Below are positions 39,953 through 51,495 of a DNA stretch of 64,000 nucleotides, in pieces. The stretch is taken from assembly GCA_018697195.1 (NCBI GenBank), contig CM031859.1:56211207-56275206 (forward strand). The letters run 5' to 3'. Both the position numbers and the translations under genes were made by a program. This stretch comes from Certhia americana (lineage: Eukaryota; Chordata; Aves; Passeriformes; Certhiidae). Each line of letters starts with the position of its first letter. Positions within the stretch are counted from its first letter, which is position 1. The notes below the pieces were generated by a model. It was not told the DNA's origin and did no database searches. It saw only the letters and a program-made list of their open reading frames with translations.

Positions 39953-42089
39953 TTTGCTTCCAAAGATGCTGTGGGTGTGCTTTGCCACCTTTATGTTATG
40001 TTGAGCTGGGTATTGCCAGTATGGATACAATGAACAAGCAGGGAGGAGGGCAGTCCTGGTCCAACATACAGCCAGGGACAAGCCTTCCCTCTGGTTCTGG
40101 GGAATATTACCTGTGCTGCTGAGAAAGCAACTCACACTTCCTGTCTGCTGGATGGGTATTTCTGTTTTCATATCATGCTATGAAGTCCATTTCTTTTCAG
40201 TCTCAGGTGTAATATGCTTTTAGTGGAGGGTCTTCCCCCTGTGATTTTTTCCTGAATTAGTATATCTTTCTTCACTTTGGCAAGGATTTTCCTTAATAAA
40301 AAGTTTCATCATCAGTTATTAGTTTCATATGACTGGTCTGTGAAGCACACAGGATTATTGAAAGCTGTAAAATCTGTGTTAGCTGTTTTCCTGCATCATG
40401 ATCACAATTATGTCAGTTGTGTCTCTGTGGGTTTGATCGTATAAATTTATTGCTGGTTACCCACAGTAAACCAACACACTGCAACTGTGTGACTAGAGCT
40501 CAGATTTATCAATTTAAACCCAAAGCGGATCAGGGGAAAAGCACCTGAAAAATAAGTGCTTTAATTGTTTTAGTAATTGCTTTAGTAACTATTGCTTTGC
40601 ATATAGTGGTTCTATCATTTTTTGTAGTTACTACTGTCTAACTTTTAGTCAGTGTTAGTAACATTAGGTTACAACTTTATATAATCCTGTTTTTAACCCA
40701 AATGACAAAAATATTGATACTCAATGCTGGTCTGCAGTGAAGTGGGAAAGGAACTGTGGTAGAACACAGTGTGCTATTAATAGTACCTGATGAACTAGCA
40801 TGAAGTATGATACTATTAATTAATTTAATGAGTCCTTAGATCCTATGATACTTGAAAGAAGGTTGATTGGTTTCTTAAACATAACTGTACTGGACTGTGC
40901 TTAAAAACATTATTTATCATTTTCTTGAAATACCCAGTTCTGAGATTTTCAGTCCCCCTTCACTCCTCAACCCTAAATTTGTAGTTCCTTTTGCTCTGAA
41001 GTGTTTTAAGAGGAGTAGCTCAAAGCACAGTGTTTCTTCCTTGTTTACATCCCTTGGGTTAGCTGTGAATGGGTTCTGTGCTGCGCACAGTCCTCTTCTT
41101 GAGCAGGAACAAGGCTGGCTGATAATTCAGGTAGCAGATAATGCTGAAAGGTGCTTGTCGGAAGTGCATGATCAACTCTAATTGGTTTGGCACATTTATA
41201 TTCCATATTGGTTTCCTCTTTTTTGTATACACCATATGAAGAATGGCATGGAAGTGTCATTTATTGTTTGTTGGACAAGTTTATTGTTTTTCATTGGACT
41301 CTAAAATAATGTTTTCATCACTAGAGAGGACAAGTACCAGAGTGGTGGATCACCTTCCTTGCAAGGCTGTGTGGGACACAGCCCTGCCTCACAGACAGGC
41401 TACAGTACTGCAGCTGGGTGCTCTGGAAGGCCCTGCCATAAAGGGAAATGTGGCTGCTGAAATAGACCTGCTATAAGTCTCAGGAAGGGAGGCTGGGGAA
41501 AACTCAGCCCACGTGCTGTTCCCAGTGCTAATTTTCTGCAGAGTGCCTGAGCAAGCTCACCCAAGGTTCATGTCCTAACAAGACAAAGTACTGCATTGTA
41601 TATGAAAGGGAAAGTTTTAAGCTGTTTGGCTGCATCCCCAAATTAAATTAATAGTGCTGGGACTTAGAGGTGGGGCATGCATAGGCTCTGCAGCACACAC
41701 TGTGGCTAATGTGCTGTGAACCACAGGTGCAGAAAGCCAGGATTGGTGGGAGCATTTCAACCTAGTCACCCTGTCAACTCAGCCTGTCACTCATCATTTT
41801 GCTTTGGGATAGCTGGTTTCAAAAAGAAAGAAATAAAGTAGAAGTCTCATATAAATTAAAATCATAAACTGAAGGCTTATGTGAACAAGATGGGAAAAAC
41901 TCACAGAAAATTTTTAATAAAAACAGCAATGCCATTTTTTTTAACTAGCTTCTTTTTGAAAAGAAAGCTTTTCATTCACAGGCATTCAGAATAGTGGGAA
42001 TACCTACCCACACATATGGGCATACCCACTTACCTGCATGCTACACACCTTTAGTTGTAGTATGCAATTAAGGATGCTTCCACTTCTGG

Positions 42090-42105
42090 ATTTGCATATT
42101 TGCAT
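42090..42105 (+). promoter_or_regulatory. Two adjacent POU octamers
   Basis: ATTTGCAT occurs twice back to back with no spacer (42090-42097 and 42098-42105). This is the consensus octamer for POU-domain factors. Function is inference only, because AT-rich introns produce such motifs by chance. Confidence 0.3.
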
Positions 42106-43245
42106 ATAGGAGAAATTAAGTAATTTAAATCAAATTTCAGAAATTTTCACATTGTCAAGAATCTGGATTCTTTGACTACAGTAAGAAGCAACTGGTAAGC
42201 ATTTATGGGGATAAAATTCCTCTGTGTGTCCTCACATTCATTCTGATTGGCAAATAAGTTATTCATCCTTTGCAGTGTCTCCCTGATTTTAAGGGTATCT
42301 TTCATCCTTCCTCCTTCTTTCATATCTTTTTCCCACCCTGGTATATTGGATATATATTGGTATATTGGTGTGCTGGAATAGAATCAAATACAAAATTGTA
42401 TTGGTACACAGTGTAGTGAGTTTTAGGATTTTTGCATCTTTGCTGAAAGACAAAACACTTTGAACAGTCAAGAGAATTATTTCTATGATAAAATGTTGCA
42501 GATTTTTTTATTTACTTGCTTGTTTATTAATTATTTGAATCCTCCTTTGGGTGTTTTCATCCATAGTCCTTCTTAGCCCTCCTCTGTATGTTTTACACCC
42601 ATGTTTCTCAAAAAAATGCTGAGAGTTATTTTCATTAGGAATAAGGAGAAGGCATCCAGGATTCATCCATTTTACCTTTCTGCTTGCTTTATTTTTAGCT
42701 TCCCTTGTGCCTCATTTAGAAAGCATTCTGTATAACATGACATCATTTCTAACAAGCCACTTTAGAGCATCCTTCCTCAGTGTTTTGAGGGATGCAGAAG
42801 AGACTTACTGGTACTTTGCTGCTTCTTTCTCATTGCACTGTCATAAACTGGTAATATATCATCTACGTGGTGCTGCTCTGTATTGTCAGAGGACTAATTT
42901 AATTAATTTTTATTAACAGTCCCTTAATTGAATTTTTGAAAGACAGATAAAATTACAAACACAGTACAGGAAGAGCATAGGAAGAGTGTCTGGCAGAGCT
43001 ATACAAATAGATGTATTGCTTCAAATATTCCCCATGCTGTTGAGCAAGACATGTAATCTGTAAAGGATTATGTGTAAGAGGGAGAAAGATACTCAGAGTA
43101 ATACTGAAGCTTATTCAAGTGGTTGAAGCCAGTAGAAAAGGAAAAAAATTAAGTCGGATACATGAAATCACATGAGTGGCTCCTCTTCCCTTTCCCAGAC
43201 ACTTAATCAAAAATAAAATAAAAATTATCCCAATGCCTGTGTTCT

Positions 43246-43261
43246 GGAAGAGAGAGAGAGA
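43246..43261. repeat. Short (AG)n tract
   Basis: An uninterrupted AG dinucleotide run of about seven units lies in the final intron. Confidence 0.75.
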
Positions 43262-46200
43262 AGGCTCCTTTGGGAGAAAGATCCAAATTGGCATTACAAC
43301 CCACAAATCCCTCAGAGGTGGGCATAAAAAAGTGAGGACCACAAGCAAATAAGGTTTCCTAATAGCTCCAGTTGTTCAGCAACACAAAATGCCCATGTTG
43401 CATAAGGATCATCAAGTCCCATAGCTGTTTCTACTGAGCTGGAGAGTTGTTACTTTGAATTGCTTTTGAATCTATTTTAGGCTAACTTGCTGGTAGGATG
43501 CACTGATGTAATACCATTAAAAAATACCTTTTAGTGAATGTGGCCTGTCTTCAGAGCTCCCATCCTCAGCTTAATCAGCAGGTTATCCTAATTTGAATGC
43601 AGAAAGTCCATCTGCCACAAGAAACCTGGTAGCTGAGCAAGCCAATGACAATGCTTCCTTGTATCACTGATAAATGTTCTGCTGCAGAGTCTATAGTAAG
43701 AACAGTTTCTTTTACCTTTTCCTGAAGGAAATGTCAGCAATCATTTCAAATGATTTAAATGCCGTTTCTTAATGCTTTATGCGCACTTTACAAAATAGGC
43801 ACAATTGAGAGACTTGCTTTACTCCCCAGTCAAGAGTACCATGATGGGTGATCTGGTGAATATAGACACAGATACCTACCACACACATGGACATGTCATG
43901 CTGGAATGAGGTACCTTCAAAATTTAAACAGAATGGCTGCAAGCATTTTTATTCCGGGATAGAAATGCTTTTTTCTAGAAAATCTGAATCTGCTCTGAAA
44001 TGTTAGCTCAGCCTACATTTACTTTTGCAACTGGAAGACATTTAAAATCACATTTTCTAAAGGAAAAGCAACTTCTTTCCTTCGGTTGTTTAGGCTAAGT
44101 GGACCATTTCATTAAAGATATGTTCTAAATTCTGTTTCCCAGACGCAAAAGCTATGATAATCCAAAAATGTGCCTCCTTGTAGGCCTTTCAATATGATTT
44201 CCAGTAAAGTTTTTTAAAAAAAAGTAGTATATGAGATGAATCCCAGATAACTGCAGTGTAATGTCTAGTGGTTTCATTTTCCAGGGATATAGTCATAAAA
44301 GTTCATTTTTAGAGGTCTAAAGTAATCTTCGTTTTATAGGGCAGTTAAAGACTTCTGTTTTGATGTTGTCTGCTGTTCTCTGTGGGATTGATTCAGAATC
44401 AAATACATACTGTAGAGGAAAATTCATCATGACAGTTTGCTGCTGGCATTTTTCATGGAGAATTGCAGTATTCTCCCAGATGGAAAAGAAACTTACAAGG
44501 GAGTTTTGGGTTTTTTTTATAGGCCTATATTATAGCTAACCATTCTACTTATCACTGCAGGTACATGGAATACTGCCTGGTTTTGGAGCCTTTCCACTTT
44601 ATAAAGTACAAGTTATGTTAATATTTTTTGACACTTGAGTAAGAAAAATTCTTACATCTTATCAAATTCAAGACAACTGACTGTCCTTTGATTATTTCCA
44701 GACCCACATAATATCAGTCACAAAGGTAATACAGTATGAGATTTAGGGTTCTGACAGACATGTGTCTACAAATGAAAATCATATTGCTGGAGCTGTATCA
44801 GCTCTTTGAGGGATGGCGGTGCCCTAAGTGCAGGAACATCTGATTTACTTGTGAATAAGCTCCACAGTGGTTACACTTTGCTATATTTAGTGTTTTATAG
44901 GTAAGCCTCTGGCTTTTTCACTTTGCTTTATATCACTCTAAAAATGAACTGGTTGTCCAGAAACTGGGTTGAGAAGTGACCGAGGTATCTGGACAGCAAG
45001 AGCTAAGGGAGGGATGGCAGGAGTGTCTGACTCAGCTCTTGCTCCAAGTTCTACTGTCCTTGCTGTCAGTCAGTCCTACAGCTGGTGCAGTCCTTTGGTG
45101 AACTGGGGAGTGGTTAAACAGGCTGTAGACGTGCCCCTCTGGGCACCAACTTGGGTGTAGGTGCCTGTGCTCTGCAAGCTGTAAATCACTGCTGCCTTGG
45201 GGAGGAGCCCAGGCTCCCAGCACTGCCTGCCTCAGCCCCCTCTGAAGGCACAGCAGTGTGAAGGGCTGCCTTCTGTTTCCTTTTTAAGGGGTCTTCACTA
45301 GCAAAGAGACCATAATCCTTAAACATCAGGATGAGGTAGGCAAGGGTCAAAATCTTACGAGAGGAAATGAGTAATAAGGACATCACAGACCGTCTCCTGC
45401 GTTGTTTGGAGTTGTGCCCTGGCTATATCATCATTTTCCCTTCTCTCTAACTGAATCTTTTTTATACTATTTTTAATAGTAGTCTCAATGACAGTAAAAT
45501 AGATGACTGAAGTACCTGTTAAATGCCAGCTTCCCCTTGTATGGCATCCATCTGTAAATGCACTTAGAAGAAACATCTGCTCCCAGAAATGACTTTCTGG
45601 CCTGTGCTGGTTTTTTCAGTGTCTGCTAGGTATTTCATGACCTTCCCCAGTAATCCCAGCAGGTCCACAAAAAAGTAAAGATCCTTATTTTATTTGTGTG
45701 ATATTGCAGCCACTTCAGCTGGCTAGTTAAAACTCAAAAGTTATAACTGAAGGAGCAATGCAACCCTATTCACAAGAAAAAACTTTTCAGTTGTGAAGGT
45801 TATCATGTATGTTAGGCATACATAACCCAGGTTACTTCTACATTATAATCTGTATCCCACAAAAATTAGAATTCATGTAAAGTACCTTTTTCTGCTAAAA
45901 CTTGAATTGGTGGTTATCTAGACAGTAATCTTGAAAGGCAGAACGTTACAGAGACTGTCATACAGCTGCACGTTAATATGCGGCCATTCCCTTCTGAAAA
46001 CAAAACACTTAACTGGGTTTTAAATATCAGCTTGAACACAGTATGATGCATAGTATTTTGCATAGGCTTGCTGACTTAAAATGTGTGTTTAGAGCTGATG
46101 GATGTTATCAGAGCTCTGCAGTTATCCCTGAATCAATTTAGCAAAAGGTTCATATTCTTTAGCAGCTTGACTGCTTTCTTTCTCTCCATTTAATTAAAAC

Positions 46201-46509
46201 TTCTCGGATCATTCTTCACAGAAACAGTTTTAAGACTCTTGACATGTTACCATCTTTCCACTATTTGTAGTACTGAGAAAGCCAAGAATTTTTAAGTTGT
46301 CGTGTTCATATAGAATTTGTTTCTGTAAATCCAAAGTCTTGTGAATTTTACAGACTAGTATTTATACCTGTATGATGTCCCTGTGGTGTTATGCATAATT
46401 TAAAGGTTATCTGAAACTGTCTCCATACTGCCTGGAAACGAGTTTTTCTTTAAAAATACTTTCAGTCTGTGAAGAGATGCTGCCAGGCATTTATATTAAT
46501 ACTTCTATA

Positions 46510-46630
46510 AAAGAAGGAAATACTTTCTCACACGTGATTAAAATGTGGAAGTCATTAACACAGGAAAGCCATTGAGTCCAAGAATTTAACAGGACTTCTG
46601 AAAGGTTATAGCCATCAACAATACACAGGG
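46510..46630 (+). mobile_element. L3/CR1-like LINE 3' remnant
   Basis: The order GGAAATACTTTCTCACACGTGATTAAAATGTGGAAGTCATTAACACAGGAAAGCC, then AGAATTTAACAGGACTTCTG, then TAGCCATCAACAATACAC follows the 3' region of CR1/L3-type LINEs: AAATACTTCTTCACACA...ATTAAACTGTGGAACTCACTGCCACAGGA...TTAGACAAATTC...TCTATCAATGGCTA. It is heavily diverged, so older than the CR1 piece at 29 kb. The family match is from memory. Confidence 0.55.
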
Positions 46631-48304
46631 TTGTAATTAATACAAGCAAGTAACTTAGAAAAAATGCTAAGCATAGACTTCAAGGATTCAGTTGGTCTTC
46701 AGCTCTCAGCTCCCAGCTGGACAGAGATTGCTTTGTCAACCTCCATAGTTTCTGCTTTTCTCTGCACAGCATCTGGCAGCAGCCCGTGTGCAGGACAAAA
46801 CCCTGGGACAGGCACATTTGCTGTGACATGGGACGAACATGCTCCCTGCCTGCCTTCTGGCTGGTTTAAAGCATGCAACTTCTGTAGTCATTGATCACAC
46901 TGTGCAGCTTTCTGTGCGTACGCAGCACCCTGCTGCTCCCTGCGTGTAGGAAGCGAGGCACTGGGAGCTTTTGTTACTAGACTGAATCAAACAGAGAGAT
47001 GACGTTCACAAACAAATAAAGCAAAGTAGATATAGATGTAGATACTCCCCTCCTTCTTCTAGCTTTGACAGCTCTTTCTCATTCCTGTGTTTCAGCTGTG
47101 GCCAGGCACATGCTCTGCACTGTCCTACAGGGTCAGGCACAGTTGCAGCAAAGCAGCAAGAAAACAAAGGGGAGAGAACGTGCAGTGGTGCACAGGGAGC
47201 AGAGTAAAGCCTTTACTGCTGGCACTGCGTATGTCAGATTTGCTTTGTGTCTGAGACCCTGAATGAGCTGTGCTGACTGTAGAGCTCTGTTCCAGACTAT
47301 AGGAAAGAACATCAATGCCATTGTATTTGGCAGCTGTAGTAAAGATGTGATGCAGAGAGTAGAGATGGAAAATAAGTGCTCTGCAGGTAGTCTGTCCAGA
47401 ATGGGATCAAGGAATCCTTGTGACAGCACAAATAAGCTTCCTCTGAGTTTGTGAAGCTCTTTGTCTCTTTAATTTTCTCAGGGAAAAAAGAAAAAAGCTG
47501 AATTTCTTGATACCTTTCACATAAATAAAATCAATTTAAAAATACCTTTACTGTTAGTATTTATTCTCACAGAGATGAGAAATGTAATGTGGAAGCAAAG
47601 ATGAAGCAGCCTTTTCCTACAAAAAAAACCCAAGTAATTTTCAAATGAGAATGACTGCATGAATTCCAGTTGCTGGAGAGGATGCTGCTGATGAGATTGC
47701 AGCAGGATCCATGGCTGCATCAAGGGAGAGTGCTCTTGCTCACCAGCAGCCTATGTTCAAGGAAAGTACCCAGGGTAGCAGCATGCTGCTGGGGCACTGC
47801 AGCTCTTCAGGTGAGTTTGGTGTGCCATCTTGGGGGGAGCTTTACTCATGGAGTTGCCAGGAGGGAAGGAAGAAGGCTGGACATTAACGGATGTGTTACG
47901 GGTTGTGTTTGTTATGCCTTGGCTGAGCAGTGGAGTTGTAAATTATTTCTTTGCCAAAAATGAAAGTTCATTACAGACTGGCCGTTTTTTGATTAGGAGG
48001 AGTTTGGGGGATATACAATAAGAGTAAATAAAGCTTATGGCTGTGCCTGATAGTTTGTTCACTTTGACAGAGGGATTATATTCTAACTGTATTTTAATTT
48101 CTGTGTTACCATTTTTTTGCTTTTAGTCTTTTTAGGATTTACTCTTGTATGTGCACAAAAACATTTCCATGATGGTGGCACTTATACAATTTTTCTAGTT
48201 CTTGAAAGGAAGTTCACATAGATTGTGTCTGTACTAGATGTTTGTCAGAATAAAAAACCGTTGTGCTAACTTGTGTTAGGATGCAGAAATTCATAACCTT
48301 TCCC

Positions 48305-48305
48305 T

Positions 48306-48337
<32 letters not shown>

Positions 48338-48343
48338 TTTTTT
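48305..48343. repeat. Long poly(T) tract (T13, C, T24 approximately)
   Basis: A T run of 13, then CTT-type interruption, then about 24 T. On the minus strand it could be the poly(A) tail of a retroposed RNA, but sequence at 48344 and beyond shows no recognisable source gene. Confidence 0.9.
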
Positions 48344-48724
48344 GTCCTTTCATATACTTCATTTGGGAAAAATACTACTCACAAAACATCTGTTTGGGGG
48401 TTGGTCTGTTCTTCAGACTGAAAAAATGTGTTTCCAAATAGAGTTGATTTTAATTAGATGGTTTAGCAACATTATTGTTGTTTTTGTGAATATATTGTTA
48501 TCCCTTGTTTTATTGCAGGAACTGTGGTTAGGGAAGTGACTTACTGCAAGTTCATAGAGAACAAATTGTGAGAACTGGAAAAAGTTGTATAAAAATGCTG
48601 ATACTGCATTCATAATGTAATAGAAAAAAGGTTGCATGCAGTGTTATTTTTGAATTTCAGTTATATGAAACTAAGATAAGAATCAGTTACCAATTTCAAG
48701 TTCCATTATCCTGGCAGCACCTCA

Positions 48725-48870
48725 GCTCCTTTTGGCAAATCATTTAACCTTCTCTGCATCCTATCTAGCAATTTAAAGTGGAGATCTTATTTTATTTATT
48801 TCCCAGATGTACTTGAAGTTTTTCATTCATATGTGTAAGTACTTTGAGAATAATTATATTTATAAATAAA
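48725..48870 (+). mobile_element. MIR-like SINE remnant
   Basis: TTTTGGCAAATCATTTAACCTTCTCTGCATC resembles the MIR core CTTGGGCAAGTCACTTAACCTCTCTGTGCCTC, and AATTTAAAGTGGAGAT resembles ATCTGTAAAATGGGGAT. Then ATGTGTAAGTACTTTGAGAA resembles the 3' tail TGTAAAGTGCTTTGAGA. The three blocks are in the right order and spacing for an ancient amniote MIR-type SINE. The match is from memory. Confidence 0.55.
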
Positions 48871-49840
48871 AAATACATAAATCTTTATTGTATTATGTAA
48901 GGATGCACATTTGTGGGATAAAGATTGTGCTCTCCATCAGTTAACAAATTTTATTTGATTTCCTTTGACAATTAAATCTGTCTTGACAGCTTTTTAACTC
49001 GTGGTTCTCTCTCAGTGAACAGAAACTAGGGTTTTAGTATATTCTTAGAGAAACTTCGAAAATTAGTACTGCCATGAGAAAGTTAAATCCCACATTCATG
49101 GCTAAAGTTTTTTCCTATCTCCTTGCAGCTATTGGTGTTGTTTAGATGGGTTACAAAGGAGCTGGTTCTTCTGAACACTCGAGTTCATCACAAGTCACTA
49201 GCTTTCAGCCTTTTTCAAAGTATTTCTATGTTACTCCATTTTCCAGGAGAAGTGTGAGCTCCAGCATAGGTTATTCAAAGCTTGCTTTTCTTAGCAGCCT
49301 TTTGAAGACTTCTTAAAATAGTGGTTCCATAGACTACAGGAGGAAAATTGCTGTTCTAAGTAATATCTTTTTTTGTATTTTGTCTCTTGTCAAAGGGGAC
49401 TGCAGTACATTCTAGTATGATTCTAGAGGACACACTGTATTGAATAGTGTATAATGCCAGAGTTCTGCAATGGAATTGTGACTCAGAATGTCTGATTTAA
49501 GCAGTTTAACAATTTGCCATCCTTGTATCCATCCAAGCTGGATCCATTCTGATCTTCTGGGTTAGGAACAAATAGAAAGAAAAAGCTTTTGAATTCCTCA
49601 GTGCATCTAAGATGGCATTGATCAAGCATATCAAGACAGTAATTTGTCTGGAGAGCAAAACTGTGTAGGGTTAGAAAGCTCCCATATCCAAAATTACATT
49701 ATGAAGTGCTTCTTTGTCATTGTCCATTTCTTGTTTGCTTCAGTCTGTCATGAAATAGCGTGTGTTAAGTAAGTTTAATTTTGAAAATAGCAAATAATTT
49801 AAATTGTTTATCCAAACAACAAGTAACTTGAGAAAGTAGA

Positions 49841-49874
49841 TATAGAAACTTAAACTAATGAGGTTATATATGCT
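49841..49874. repeat. 34-bp direct repeat, copy 1
   Basis: This stretch from TATAGAAACTTAAACTAATG to GTTATATATGCT is identical over all 34 bases to 51462-51495. The bases immediately outside differ on both sides, so the match has sharp ends. Confidence 0.97.
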
Positions 49875-51461
49875 CACAAGTCAAGGTATGTACATGATGA
49901 CAGTACAGTGATAGTGACTGATGCTATTGGTGCTCACCACACTTGATCGTTCTTTGGAGACAAGCTTCCCAGGCCCTTCTTTATCACCCTTCCCATGATA
50001 CCTGCAGACTAGAAAGCAGAACTGCATCCTTGAAGTGTACATCCTAGGTGTTATTTTTTTCCCAGTCCTGAAAACTAGATTCTGTCTACTTAGTTGGGAC
50101 TAGCAAAGTATAGTCACCTCCTCTACTACTTTTTTCCATTTCTGTTGTTTTGAGGTGGTTTCCAAACATCTAATACCCTTTGGTACCACAAAGGTCATTA
50201 CTGGCATTTAGTTTAAATCAAGTAATGAGACCAAGCCAGTCTGGCAATTTAACAGTTAAAAAGAATGAATTTTAAGGACTCCTTTTCTCTTGAACACTTT
50301 TATGTTCTTTAGAAGCAGTTCTTCCCATATATATGTGCACACATATGCACACAGGTACACACATCATCTTGGCCTGATATGATATTTCCTAGGAAACTTT
50401 ACTTATTCAGGTATCAGTGGATCCAGTTAATTGTAGCCAAAAGGGCTAGTATGGCAGCAGTTTAATGTGCATTTATTCACCACAGTTATGGCAATCTTTT
50501 TTGATTTTTCCATGTTGTAATTTGCCATGACATGACCAGATGATGCTCCTCATGCTTTTCTGGCATGGTGTGCTGAGAAGGGTAAAGTTTGTTGCATGTT
50601 GAGAATGCAGCATTTACTTCAGATAGTCTGCTGCCATCACCATTTCCACTTTCTGTGCTGTAATTGAGGTTTTCTCAAAGTTAATGAAGATTTTAACCAA
50701 AATGTCATAGTGAAGATCAGCAGGACAAAGTGTGACTTGCTCCCAGAGTTTGCTGAACTGCACTTCTAAAGAAAAACAGGTTTCAGAGGAATGAAGGGTG
50801 CCCAGTCCCTGAGCAAACACAAGGCAGCCCAGATGGGTCACCCAAGATCTCTCCCTCTCAAATACCACAAAACTTGTTCTTTTCTTGCTGTTTTCAGCAG
50901 AAACTGAGCTGCTGGTACAGTTTGGACACCTCCTCTTTACGAGGAGATACGAACACTGAACAAAACAGGAGAATTATGTACCCATGAACATCAGATGCTT
51001 TAAATATTGCTGTTGCTGAAACAGCACTTGAGAAAAATGCCTTTATCCCCTGGATTTATTCCTTCAGAGGCCCATTTCCAGCACTGTCTGATATATTGGA
51101 CACTTTTCAAGAACGGGAACAGCCCTGGGAGCGTCTGACATCAGGACTGAGCTGCAGGGAAGGATTTCTTCTGGATGAGGAGGTGATTTTGTACAAGAGG
51201 CAGTGAGCAAGAGTCCTCTGCCAGGGATTCTGTCTAAAGCCCAAGGGGAAAAGGAAAATCAGGATGTAGGCCTTGGTCAAGGGAGCAATTACTTCTAGAA
51301 ATGGATTTGAGTGGGCTGGGATGAAGGAAGTGTTTTGGAACAAGTCACCTGAAATTTGTAGTCCTTATTTTTTTCTCACTCCCTTAATTTCCTCCATGAA
51401 TGTTTGTTTTTCTGAGGAGTTGTTTAGTTAAGTTGGATTTTATTTTTTGTAGTATTTTGTT

Positions 51462-51495
51462 TATAGAAACTTAAACTAATGAGGTTATATATGCT
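51462..51495. repeat. 34-bp direct repeat, copy 2
   Basis: This is the second perfect copy, 1621 bp downstream of the first and in the same orientation. The 1587 bp between the copies contain no recognisable transposon ends, poly(A) tail or gene. Confidence 0.97.

Noticed and set aside
48305..48343. Possible minus-strand retrocopy with poly(A) tail
   Set aside because: Sequence adjacent on the retrocopy side has no recognisable coding or RNA match and no target-site duplication was noticed.
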